Of a stretch of DNA of 28,169 nt, positions 17,486 through 27,619 are shown piece by piece. The notes below the pieces were generated by a model, which saw only the letters and a list, made by a program, of their open reading frames with translations, was not told the DNA's origin and made no database searches. Positions within the stretch are counted from its first letter, which is position 1. Every line of letters starts with the position of its first letter. Made by a program: the position numbers and the translations under genes. The DNA comes from Chara braunii. Its lineage: Eukaryota; Streptophyta; Charophyceae; Charales; Characeae. The stretch lies in assembly GCA_003427395.1 (NCBI GenBank), contig BFEA01000443.1, positions 1,154,318 to 1,182,486 on the forward strand, given 5' to 3'.

Positions 17486-17549
17486 GGTTCATTTCTCTCA
17501 AAGCCAAAAACAGAAAGAAACTAAAGGAAACCCAAGGTAAACAAGGCGA

Positions 17550-17581
17550 CCAAGCGACCCAAACTTATGGAACATGCTTGG
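17550..17581 (+). other. Stem-loop unit 4
   Basis: CCAAGC (17550-17555) pairs perfectly with GCTTGG (17576-17581). The loop is the consensus except that its first base is G. The outer GGCGA and CCCC can pair partly with bulges. Confidence 0.75.
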
Positions 17582-17618
17582 CCCCTGAAAAACCATTCAC
17601 AATCAGCTCTCACAAGTC

Positions 17619-17663
17619 AGAGCAACCAGACCACCCAAACTTATGGAACATGTCTGGTTCTCT
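17619..17663 (+). other. Stem-loop unit 5
   Basis: AACCAGAC (17624-17631) pairs perfectly with GTCTGGTT (17652-17659). After one bulged C, AGAG (17619-17622) pairs with CTCT (17660-17663). The loop is the exact consensus. Confidence 0.85.
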
Positions 17664-17687
17664 AGGCAATTCAAAATAAACATAACA

Positions 17688-17720
17688 CTGGGTCTTCTCA
17701 AACTTATGGAACTGGCCCAG
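17688..17720 (+). other. Stem-loop unit 6
   Basis: CTGGGTC (17688-17694) pairs with GGCCCAG (17714-17720), including one G-T wobble. The loop is a shortened form, TTCTCAAACTTATGGAACT. Confidence 0.7.
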
Positions 17721-18359
17721 CCTTTGGTTGACCCGGTCAGATACATGCAATACTGCCTTTCTCCCATCCTTCCCCCAGATGCAACCCCACAATCTGCTTT
17801 CAGTCAAACAATGAAACTGAAACTGACATTGCACATACATTCTTTTACTTAGAGTGGTTATGTCCTGAAAGTCAGCTCAAAAGTCAAAGTAGGGACGCAC
17901 AAAGTATACTCAATCAAAACATATCAAGGAATACAGATAAGGGTTATAACCGGGTTTATAGAGGGGAAGCAATGATTACCTTTCCGTTCCCTGCCTCCAG
18001 AACTCCTGCGTTCCGGCAGAGCTCCCGCAATCGGTGGGCTGACTCCCCACCGAGTCTTGCTGCGGTCCTACGGGTTGCAATCCCGCCTGCCGCCTTCCTC
18101 TCAGAACAGGACAAGACTTAAAGTAAGAAAGGCAGAATATAGGGGTTTCGGACTCTCGAGATACAAGAAGGGGACAACTCAACTCTCAGGAAAGGGCCTT
18201 GATACCTTGATGCGTTTGATGGCCCCGCAATGGCAGCCAACGTATCTGCCTGGCCAAACTTTTAGAGCCGAACTGCCGAAACGAGTCCTCTGACGACCTC
18301 CCAAATCGCAGCACCAACCCCCTACTCGTGCAACCTAACCACCTCCCCAACTCAGTCGC
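17721..18359. other. Non-coding stretch with one strong hairpin
   Basis: TCGGTGGG (18031-18038) and CCCACCGA (18046-18053) form a perfect 8-bp stem with a 7-base loop inside a GC-rich patch (17990-18100). No coding sequence is recognised. Confidence 0.4.
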
Positions 18360-19062
18360 GGCCGCACAACAGTCAGCGACAGTCCATGAGCGCAACAACA
18401 AGTGGCGATCAACAGCAACAGTGGTAGTTGCCAGCAGCAGCAGTCCACAACGATGATAAAAAACGATAGGCCGTAGTATGCAGCTATTAGCAGCAAAAGG
18501 CAGTCGCAGTTCGTACACCGCCAACAACAACTCTCATCAATGTTTCATGCACAGTCAATCAGCGGCCGCAGCTGTGCCCAATCGAAGACGGCAACAACCA
18601 ATCATGCTCAGCCAACGAACACAGCAGAAGTGCGCAAAAGTATGTCGCCGCCTACCGGTACCCTTACCGTATTGGTTAGCTCTGTGGCAGTCGTTGCTGT
18701 TACCACACAGCCATCCACATATATGAGGGCAAAGGGTGTTGGGCCCGAAATCTCCCGGCTGCTACTCAGGGGCCTTATCAACTAGGCTGGGCGGACGCTT
18801 TCGACTTATGGCTGCAGTCTCCTGGCTTCCATACAGGCACTAACAGAGCAGCCTACCAATAAGTGCAATAGGAAGAGTTCCCTAGCAAGGAACTCAGAGA
18901 TGTGCACTGCATCCCAACCGTGTCCAGTCCGCAGCAGCAGTCTGTGCACCGTCCGCAGCAGCAACAACTTCCCGCAGCCCGTAGTAGCCAGCAGGAGCAG
19001 CGACAGTACACAACGACCAGCAGCAGCAGCAGTATGCGGCAACTAGCAGTAATTCGCAGCAG
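18360..19062 (+). repeat. CAG/CAA-rich low-complexity region
   Basis: Scattered CAGCAGCAG and CAACAACAA runs (about 18390-18460, 18530-18610 and 18940-19062) give Gln/Ser/Ala-rich readings on plus and Leu-rich readings on minus. No frame stays open throughout. The region ends in CGCAGCAG directly before a donor-like GTAAG at 19063. It may be the decayed 5' part of a transcribed element. The microsatellite itself is certain; a gene is not. Confidence 0.55.
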
Positions 19063-20043
19063 GTAAGCCCCAAGCCCGTTGTTCGCCCTTCACTTCCTCA
19101 AAGGGACAGGTTGGGTAGTTCAACGGCTAGTTAGCAAATCAGCTACCTCCGCAACCGATCTCCTAGCTGCTCTGGCTGATAAGACGAACGGTATACCAGC
19201 CAAACAGACGAGCCTGCAGTTTTCTAGCAGCTTCTTCATTCAGTAGTGGGCGCTCTACCTCGGGCAGCTGTCAAACCTGCATGGCGTGGCTAACCGCACT
19301 CCACCGTCGCCGATAGGATGGGCTACGAACGGATCCACAGGTAAGTCTTCCCTTCGCGACCGACCTCTGCACTGCTATCGACGATCTCTCTCTCTTTCTC
19401 TCTCAGTGCGCACGCACGCTCCTACCTACTGTGAAGTCTGCTGCTCGTCAATGCATCTGGCTGCTATTACGACCGAATTCAAGTGACAACCAAAGGAAAA
19501 ACAAACGCCAACAACTGGCGTTGTAGCCCAGCTATCGGATCAACCTGTACCACCCTCTCAGCGTCCCAGCCATCCAGGTACGTAATTTTCACCACTCTTT
19601 TACTTCTCTGTTCCCCCGCTCCCCATTCTGACTTTCTACCCTCCTGCCCCCTGTACCCAGTAGGAATCTCGGTCTGGTGCACGCAGATCATAGAGCGGGT
19701 AATCCAATCACAGTTCCCGTTGATTCTCGTTATTCTTCCGCTGAGCTCCAGACAACAGGGTAAGTCTCTAATCTTCATTGCCCTGCCCTGTCGCTCATCC
19801 TTAACCCCCCCCCCCCCTGCTGTGTCTTGGTAAGTGCCTACGCCTGGTTGTTCGTGCAACCAGGTTCAGTCGAAATCGTGGGGCGCCTACCTCAGCCCGG
19901 GAGAACATCACGACAACATCGACAGGCACTTCTGAGAGAGAGCTTGCACAACCGACAGGTAAGTCCCTATCCGCGCGGCTGGGCTCACATCACTTCCCTC
20001 AATGAGCAAGTGCCGAGTGAATGAATCTTGTCCTAAAACGCAG
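19063..20043 (+). other. Chain of short GT-AG intron-like segments (possible spliced transcript, non-coding or decayed)
   Basis: Consensus-like splice sites recur in order on the plus strand. An early donor, CAG/GTAAGC, is at 19063. Four proposed introns follow: 19341-19406 (CACAG/GTAAGT to TCTCTCTCAG), 19578-19660 (CCAG/GTACGT to TGTACCCAG), 19760-19863 (CAGG/GTAAGT to GCAACCAG) and 19959-20043 (CAG/GTAAGT to AAACGCAG). Sizes are 66, 83, 104 and 85 bp, each with pyrimidine-rich sequence towards its 3' end. The exons between are 171, 99 and 95 bp. The first internal exon has stops in all three frames, so this is not an intact protein gene. It could be an untranslated or non-coding transcript, or a decayed gene. 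Confidence 0.35.
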
Positions 20044-21244
20044 GTAGATTCACTTTCACTACAAAACTTTCCTACGTCACGCAGCCAATATCCTCTATAT
20101 CAACTAGGTTGCTCCTCTATTCTCAAATCTAAACCTGTCATCCAACTCACAGCTCTCCAAAACCCCAATTTCGATTCTTCCCTCGCTCGATTCCGTGGAA
20201 AGACGAGCGAGCTATGCGCTTTCCCATCCCACCATAGCCACTATTCGCCATCCCTCCGCGCAGCCGTTTTCTACTAACCTCTCCTTTCACTCACTCTCTT
20301 CCAAAACTAACGTTATAATCGTGATCGCCCGCCTTCAGAACCCCCAAATAGCATTTCCCCCAGTTTGATTTTATCGAGAACCGTGCATGTTGCCTCTTTC
20401 CTGTTGCGCCCTGCTTATCTCTTCCGCCATCTCCGTTTTCCTCTCTTGCGGGATGTACCCGGCGCGAATTCGCGCCCAGGTCCGTTCTTCCCCTTTTTCT
20501 GCCTCTCTTCGCTTAGTGCTAGCGCCTGCTGCCTAACGCAGCCTGGCTGAACCTGTCGTCCCGGATTAGTGCTCTCCGCCCTGCCTTACCCGCTATGCTA
20601 CGCCTAGCCCGACTGTTCACACGGTGCCAGTGTTGCGCCCGCTGCCTCTCTGGCTCCCTTCACCGCTAGTCCGCCAGTCCCTAATCATAGCGGCTTTCCC
20701 CGGTGCTCCGGCCTCACCTAGAGCTGCTAGTGCAGTTCCTGATAACGGCTTTGGCCTGCCCTTCAGGGATGTGCCGCTAGTCCTCCTTGAGTGGTATTGG
20801 CCAGAAACCGCTAATGCTCATAGGCGGGGGGAGGGACAATGGCTGACCCTCGAAGAAACTCGGTCAAAATGCAGTCGGCTGACCCCCGGCCGGTACCACC
20901 CACCTACTGCAGCAGGTATCATACCTGCTGGCGGGCGAGGCTCCCAGATGTTTCCCTCATTGGAAGCTTGAGCGCGGATGTGGCTACTACAAAGTTCCCC
21001 GAAACACTATAACAGGGTACTTCGACGCAATCCCGAAAACTGTTTTGCAGCCTCGCTCCAAGCCTCCCTGCGAATACAATACACCCCCGCACGACCTCAG
21101 TGGATCCGAAACATAGGTCATATACATGACCGCGCCGTGGTGGGCCTGAAATCCGACGTTGGTCCAGGTCAACGGCACGCCGGAGCATAAAACGAAATAA
21201 ACAGAAGTACGGCGCTAAAAATAATTATCTAGGAAGCGCCACCA
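20044..21244. other. Non-coding stretch with two palindromes
   Basis: Pyrimidine-rich to about 20550, then GC-rich. GGCGCGAATTCGCGCC (20461-20476) is a perfect 16-bp palindrome. CAGCAGGTAT and ATACCTGCTG (20910-20930) form a perfect 10-bp inverted repeat around one base. A 115-codon frame at 20624-20971 lacks protein-like motifs and is not called. Confidence 0.4.
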
Positions 21245-21779
21245 CCGATCGGACGCCGCGAATAGCAAAATCAAGGAGGGTAGCCCCGCCGGGCCCTCGA
21301 CCCCTCGGTCCCCTCGAGCTACTCTGATATCCCCACGCCGTCGCCACTCGATCTCGATCCTTGAATCCCCTTGATGAACGTCGGACGCCCTAACCACTAA
21401 CACTAGGCCCAAGTCTGGGTTTGGCTCTGACGAACGCCTAAATAAACGGCCGTCGTGCGACGCGCGGGCCTACCGAAGACGCTTCAAAGCCTCCTTGTTG
21501 TCGAGGCCGTCCTCCGCACGAACGCACAATTCACAGCCAAACGCATCAATGAACGAGACATAATCTTTTTAATCCCAGTTTAATAAAAAAATAAAAATAT
21601 GGCCGGTGACCAACGCCGACCTTCACGGTCATCAATCAAAATAAAAAGGATCACGCGCGCCTCAGATCCGCGCGCCAACACACTCTCTACTCTAGTCAAC
21701 CATCCAGTCAACGTAAATTACAGACGCAGTCGCGCCTAGCGCGGTATACTTAACTTTCAACCAAACCTATTTATTGTCG
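21245..21779 (+). repeat. Composite repeat flank, copy A2
   Basis: The partner of 12690-13254 in the same orientation (landmarks are given in that entry). It ends ACCAAACCTATTTATTGTCG immediately before element M copy 2, as A1 ends ACCAAACCTACCTTTCGTGTCA before copy 1. Non-coding. The copies are diverged with several length differences, so the border positions are estimates. Confidence 0.5.
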
Positions 21780-22390
21780 CTTGCAAAAACCAGGGCGGAT
21801 ACCCTTGTAAGGGTATTCACACCGACAGCTTACCGGACCATATTAAGCGACGTCCCCGTCGCTTCGCAAAATCGAAAAGCTATAAATTCATTCAAGACTC
21901 GAAATGCTGACGAGGAAGGAGCCAATCTGATTAGGTTCAAGGCCTCCAACAATCCAAGCCCTTACAACTATATGCTGTCAGGATTCTAACCTGGGTCTCC
22001 ATTGTCCCACACTAGGATGCGGGTGTACTGGACATATGTACTACAACATAAGTTTCAGCGACCCCTCTCAACTGTCCTCTCCCTTCGTCCTAGACAGACG
22101 CTGACTTCTCGTTAAGTATCTCTAGTCTCTGTCCTGCATGCAGGCCATAACCAGGGACGCGGGCCCTAACCGAGACCTTAGAAGGCACTTTCGCCTCCCT
22201 CCGACAATCCTCACAATCCATCATATATATATATAAACCTTATCTCAACACTCCTCTTGAAGTCTAGTACATGAAGGCTATGTCTCCATCTTGGCCCACC
22301 ATAGTCTGGGTGATCGTGCCAAATCTATGGCCCACCACATTTGTTATTTTAGCGGTAGTGCCCTCGCAAGTTGCGCCACGATAGGCTTTT
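21780..22390 (-). mobile_element. Element M, copy 2 (opposite orientation)
   Basis: The left edge repeats CTTGCAAAAACCAGGGCGG and the ATACCCTT-GT-AAGGGTAT palindrome (21799-21816). The body then matches copy 1 in reverse complement: the GCGACG/CGTCGC hairpin (21847-21862), the B-box-like GGATTCTAACC (21981-21991), TAACCGAGACCTT near 22168 and TGGCCCACCATAG near 22300. The far end (GTAGTGCCCTCGCAAG, about 22355-22375) is diverged and its palindrome is not preserved. A TATATATATATA run near 22224 is absent from copy 1. There is no ORF. The right border is approximate. Confidence 0.55.
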
Positions 22391-22553
22391 TCTCCTGATA
22401 ATCATTCAATCCGGACTCGAAAAAAAAGGCTCGACTCATATCCCACGCCCTCCGCAGCAGGTAAAACCCTCCTGGGTGGCCACACACCTTTAAGTTTTTA
22501 CCCCTTCTAGCGAGACGTGGGCCCGCTGCCAGGTTGCGCCAGTCATCAACCAA

Positions 22554-22575
22554 CACTAGGGGTTGCGCCCTAGTG
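22554..22575. other. CACTAGGG/CCCTAGTG palindrome
   Basis: Perfect 8-bp arms around GTTGCG. It lies about 165 bp beyond the far end of element M copy 2 and shares GTTGCGCC with sequence at that end (22370). It may mark a second, nested terminus. Confidence 0.6.
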
Positions 22576-24202
22576 ATGCTAAACTTTACCGTTAGCTTGG
22601 TATTCTCATAAATACCCAGGATTTAACACAAACGGCTGGACGGTGTGTTGCAACAATACAGGCCTACTGCGGAACAACGCAGAGGTCTGTCACACATAAA
22701 AGGCATTTACCAGCCCTCTGTGCGTCAACACAGAGAGAACACAGCAGTCTCTCCACTATCACAAAACAGAATCACCGCCAGGTCCGCAAGCTCGTGACCT
22801 CCTCACTTGATCAGGGTCAGAAGATCACACATCCCGAAACATCTCCTGATGAAGCTTTTTGCGACCTCTTAAAATTCCACCAATGACCAAGCAAAACGTG
22901 GTTCTCCTCGTCAGACTTTATCGTTCAAAATCAACTTACCATGTCATTGAATCTATTCACACCCTTTCATACGAAGGAGGTCTCACTCAATAGGTCTCCC
23001 AGTCATCCCTCTCTCTCTAAGATGAACTTTCCCGCGACCTTTTATTAAAACATCTTCCCTCTCTAAAGATGAGTCTTCCAATAAGCAAAAGACCACCTTC
23101 CCACTTGAAGGCGTCTCAACCATAAAACAACTCAAACTGAAAGACCAACTTGTAGGTCCCCACCACAACTCAACAATAAACATTTGGCATGGCAAGCGTT
23201 CGAGTCTCTAAGACTCGTAAATCCCTTGGGCTTCTCATACATTCACAAAAACAGACTGCACTCTCTCTCCCTATACACAACCCTATCACCTGCCCGTGGG
23301 CAGATCGCACGAGTATACTGAAGAGTAGACAGTTCACATTCATTCATATTCACGAAATTCACAACACATGACATGTTTCGCATACATCTCTCTCACAAAA
23401 CCATCATACATCAGGATAAACCACACATGTGAGAGTGATTGTGATAGTCATATACAAGGGAATAGTCTTTAGATAAAATCTCAACTTACCATTCAATCAG
23501 GGGTATAGTATTCCAACTCAAAACCGAACCAGTATGGTCTTTAGATTACATATATACGCAGAGTTGAACAATCTTAACTCAAACTGGTACCCGTATCACA
23601 CGCAAAAAATCACGACCCCCTTGATCAAAATTAAAACTGAACCAGTCTTGATCAAGACGTAATGACATCCCTCAAATCGGAGGGGTCCAAGTAATTCAAG
23701 GCATATTCAAATATCCAAGAAAGGTAAGACTGGACATCATTTATACACAAGCCTTACAAACTACACCTCTAGGTCAGAGAGTCTACCTCACACACACCGA
23801 GGTCTCTTCCCAAGTCTCTCATACCTCTTACATATGTACACCCATCTGGACCTAGACACGAAGTAGACCCCATATCCCCTTCTCCCAATGATAAGTCTAG
23901 TGGAATAGACTTTCATCTCATAACAACGTCCTAAAAACCACCCCTTGCTCTACCCGCTCGAAGACATTCCAATAACTCGATTTGAGACAGTCCTAACATA
24001 CCCCACATATATAGCTTGTTCTATTGGGATAACTCCCGCCTGCAATTCGGGTTGTCTTACCAGACCATTATCATGGAACCCTTTCCCTTTGTACCCTGTG
24101 CCTATTTACCGCAGCTACACAATGAGGATTTATTGCTTATACTTATGGTCTACTCAACTCTCCAGGCCCTTCTCGCACAACCTTTCTTCTCCATAACTAC
24201 AT
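22576..24202. other. Non-coding stretch downstream of the Gag remnant
   Basis: Pyrimidine- and A-rich with many stops. Short local repeats include CTCTCTAAGATGA (about 23016 and 23059) and GTCTTTAGAT with AAAACCGAACCAG or AAAACTGAACCAG (about 23465-23655). If the minus-strand element were complete, protease and RT would be expected here, but no motif of either is visible. The remainder of the element is lost or too decayed to read. Confidence 0.4.
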
Positions 24203-24358
24203 TCAGGAAGCAGTGCTCGATGCTCCATCTCGCCGCAAAGCTTCCCTATGTCTTCCCCCAGGGATGGTTGGGTCGATATACTCCCCAACCCTGTCGACAA
24301 CACCTTCCTCAATATTAGTCCTTATTAGACCACTTGCTTCATCGGCCCTTTGTTCTCA

Positions 24359-24400
24359 ACAAAACTTCAATATGTGCCCTTCCTTGGCACAATGTCTGCA
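24359..24400 (-). other. Gag zinc knuckle 2 (CCHC)
   Basis: CRHCAKEGHILKFC fits C-x2-C-x4-H-x4-C exactly and is followed immediately by a TGA. It is in the same frame as knuckle 1 and 169 codons downstream of it, an unusually wide separation for paired Gag knuckles. Confidence 0.85.
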
Positions 24401-24907
24401 AATGTATTTTTCCCAACCTGCTTCCTTTCCTCCAAAGTCACCCCTACTGCCCCCGCGTCCTCTATTGCCGCGTCCTCCATCCCCGCGGACCTGCTGCCTT
24501 TGGCTTCTTCCACTAGCCATGCCACCTCGCGACGCTTGTTGTGACGGTGGCTGCAACAGTCCCATGGGCTGAGGTCGAGTCTGGGCTGCCGAAGACCTAG
24601 GCGGTATCATGCTCGCTTGTGGGCCCAAACAACTGCCTTGTGCCCATGGCACACATGGATTATACATCGGCCACAGACCCACTTGAAAACACGGTGCCCA
24701 CTGCCCATTTAGTCCCTGCTCAGCCGACAGAGGCCCCTTTTGTGTTGTTTTGTCTCCCACTTCTGGAGGGGCGGCCGCCACTTGCCGCGAACACTGCCCC
24801 CTTCTGGTACCTTGACCTCCCTGCGCTAGGTTCCTCACTCTGCGTTGCGCTTTCGTTAACTTGGAGGATTTAGGCTCCTCTTTTTTCTATGTCATCCCCT
24901 TTTCTTT

Positions 24908-24949
24908 GCATCTTCGAGGGGTATGACCAGCCTTTCCACAACAATTGCA
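24908..24949 (-). other. Gag zinc knuckle 1 (CCHC)
   Basis: CNCCGKAGHTPRRC fits C-x2-C-x4-H-x4-C exactly. It is flanked by basic residues (RQRERWAK before, KEKG after), as in nucleocapsid RNA-binding knuckles. It lies between two in-frame stops, so it is missed when only long uninterrupted frames are read. Confidence 0.85.
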
Positions 24950-25702
24950 CACCATCTTTGCCCAGCGCTCTCGCTGTCTCCTACTCCTTCATTCCTTCCA
25001 ACTTGCAATTGTATACGCATCCCCATCAACATGCCTCCTCTTTGAATCAGAGGCAACGATAGGCAGGGCCATGTCAGATTCTTACTCCTCTTTTACCTCA
25101 ACCAACTCCTCGTCTTTATCTCTCCCTTGGGCGCTAGTCCGCCCTCTCGGGGTTCTTATGAGGAGTGACTCTTGACGACTCCCCCTTGTCTCTTCCTCAC
25201 CCTGACCAGTCGACTCACTTGAGGCGCCTTCTAAAACCTTCCGTTTGCCTTTCCTAGCTTTATCCAGTCGCGACAACCTCTCTTCCGATACCCTCACCTG
25301 CCTTTGTATACCACTGAATTCTTCTAGTGTTGGTGCGACCCCGACTTGTTGCACATGGCTTCCCCTCCGCTGAACCTCTGCTCCTTCTTCTGAAAACCTT
25401 AACCTCAAGGTGGTTTCCATCTCATTCCAAGTTCGCGACTTTAACATAAAGGTATATACCTCCTCACTCAAGTTTTCGCAAACAAATAGCGGCAACATGC
25501 TCCACATCGCCTGTTCGTCCCACATCTTTGCGAGACTGAAGTCATGATAGTTGCGTAGGAAGGCAGACAAACTCCTCCCCTTAGATAGCAGGGCTCGAAG
25601 GTCTGGAGACATCGAGTCTTGTACTGACTCGTGCAACAACACTTTGCTGAGGCACGAGCTCCTCTAGAGCAGGATTTTAGCGAAACCACTTTCTTCCGCC
25701 AT

Positions 25703-27619
25703 GCTGTCGATGTGGGCCTGATACACATAGCAAGCAATAGAGCATCAGATTGCCTCCTAGAATCAGGCGAGGGTAAGAATAGTATTTATAATCATTAAGA
25801 TCGCACCTTTTCTCTCCCTTATCTACACAATAAGACTTTATGCTTTAGACACCCTTATTATAACTTTTAAGGGTATTATGAAGAATGTACATCCCACATT
25901 GGGCTACATAGGAATCTTTCCTTGCATAAGGCACCCTGAGCTGCCTTCGCTCTGGTCTGGGTTCTGCCCATCACAGAAAACGTCCAGCATACACCATTCG
26001 TTACTATGCTGGCAATCACACTATACAATCCCTACCCCTGAAGTCTCAGCTTCAGATCATCCTTTCCCTAAAATGTGTCCTTTCCAGTGTTTATGACCAC
26101 CTACCCTAGAGAAAAGTAGTAATAATGGTAATATATCACGATAGTATGACATTTATAGATATCAACAATTCATAATTATAGTACTCATGAAAAACAATAT
26201 ATTACCATAATGACTCACAACAATAATACCCATAATACTCAAAACATATCATACACAAACTAGTTAGCAACTCAGAGCATATACAAATATTTCATAACTA
26301 TAGACCTATATCAATAGGCATAACACATGGTAGACACATTACGATCAGAGATATGATTGTCAACAGTTAGTACTCACAAATATAATTCTTGTGAAAATAC
26401 CACATTTTACTCCTCTAACTTTGACAAAAGTATACTGTGGTGAGGGGCAGTGTAATCCTCTTTAGAAAGGATAACATCTCAACTTCCCCAAGCCCCGCTC
26501 AAGGATCAAGCCTCATTGCTTCTTCCTCCGATGCCAGCATTGACTCCTTGCAGACCCTTGCCTATAAAGTAACCAACCTCACCGTACATGGTTCGGGATG
26601 CGCTATCCTGTCCTGTGCTGGTGAACCTACTTGATGCAAAAAATAGTTGGGGATTCACCGCCTACCTCTTCGCAGCATGTAGTAGTTGCTCCCCTCATAG
26701 GTCATGGTCTGACAAGGCTCAAATACTTTCCTCCTATTCAGTAGTAGTGTAGTTATTTTATCACAGAAGATATAACAACAACACCCCACTATGGACTAGG
26801 AACATGGTTTCCGGCGTGGGTCTCACTATTACCTACAAGACAAATGGTTTCTGGCATGGGTCTCACTATTTCATTGCTCTACCTCTTGTAGGCAAAAACA
26901 GTCTAAGTGTTACCCCCTCCACTATCACTTTGACTGCCTCTAGAGCAAGATGCCCCTTTTTACCAAAAGGTGTCATGCAAATTTACTACTTCCTGTAGTT
27001 CTTTCCATTGAGGTCATAGCACGGTGCTCATTACACCCATCCAATGCTTTATACACCAAATTTAAACACCTCATGCGTAGCAGACACCACACTTTCATGG
27101 CTAGATCATCCAAAAAATCGCTTAGAACCCAGACTCAGGGATCCCATACTCAAATATTTAAGGTCTTTGGCCTCCTTAGCCTAACTCTCCTCGAAGCCCC
27201 TTGATGACTTCTGACATAATAGGATCCCTTACAGGGCCAACTCCCACAATCATCGCACTTAGCTGTGCTGATACCTCATCATCTCACTCTAGCCATATCG
27301 ATCATGTAAGGCATTGTCAAAGAACCTCACCAACTATTAACGTCAGAAGAGGTTATTAACTCCATCCACTACCATGCTAGTCAGAGTACATGATCGCATA
27401 GTCAAAACGTTTATCCTCCTTGCGCCATCATTACTGCACTAGCCACAACCATCTCACACAACCAATCCTCACTTGGTCTCTATCCAATACCATCAATCGA
27501 TTAACCACAAAAGTTCAAAGAAAACTTCCCACTTTGCCTATTTCTCTCATTCTCATACTCGGATGTCGTTCCACCAGGGACAACGACAGGCAATCGTTAT
27601 CCCCGGCAACGGGGTCACC
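25703..27619. other. Non-coding stretch upstream of the Gag remnant
   Basis: Expected to contain the 5' leader and LTR of the minus-strand element, but no primer-binding site or LTR border is identified. 26100-26400 is AT-rich, with a 12-bp inverted repeat ATGGTAATATAT (26125-26136) and ATATATTACCAT (26197-26208). 27200-27600 shows nothing recognisable. Confidence 0.35.
26804..26870 (+). repeat. Short direct repeat, 27 bp at 40-bp spacing
   Basis: ATGGTTTCCGGCGTGGGTCT at 26804 and ATGGTTTCTGGCATGGGTCT at 26844, each followed by CACTATT. The only two differences convert CpG in the first copy to TpG and CpA in the second. CCTACAAGA (26832-26840) and TCTTGTAGG (26884-26892) form an inverted repeat across the second copy. 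Confidence 0.8.

Larger units (their letters stand above)
17050..17720 (+). repeat. Six dispersed stem-loops with a constant loop and covarying stems
   Basis: Six copies of CACCCAAACTTATGGAACAT or a close variant occur at irregular spacing (about 60 to 270 bp). In every copy the bases on both sides are complementary to each other, although the stem sequence differs from copy to copy. Between copies the sequence is unrelated. This is the pattern expected of a structured RNA or DNA element kept for its shape and loop. On the minus strand the loop reads MFHKFGW in one frame, but the frames around it are not continuous, so a protein explanation is weaker. The individual units are listed separately. 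Confidence 0.85.
24203..25702 (-). pseudogene. gag: Retrotransposon Gag remnant with two CCHC zinc knuckles
   Basis: On the minus strand a single frame runs about 500 codons from ATG 25702 (MAEESGFAKI). In order it has a helical capsid-like region (SPDLRALLSKGRSLSAFLRN, then KMWDEQAMWSMLPLFVCENL), a charged linker (VSEERLSRLDKARKGKRKV), a first zinc knuckle, a Gly/Arg/Gln-rich stretch (GRGNRGRGGSRGDFGG), a second zinc knuckle and a tail (RTNIEEGVVDRVGEYIDPT). Gag packages element RNA in the virus-like particle. In-frame stops are at 25664-25666, 25082-25084, 24989-24991, 24887-24889, 24356-24358 and 24203-24205. I saw no frameshift. No Pol follows. It lies on the opposite strand from the pol at 1-3297, so it belongs to another insertion. 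Confidence 0.8.

Noticed and set aside
17252-17840. Minus-strand frames containing MFHKFGW as a repeated peptide
   Set aside because: The repeats fall in different frames and between stops, while base pairing of the flanks is preserved; structure explains the repeat better than coding.
18186-18530. 114-codon Leu-rich minus-strand frame
   Set aside because: Reading of CAG/CAA microsatellite sequence; no motif and no supporting context.
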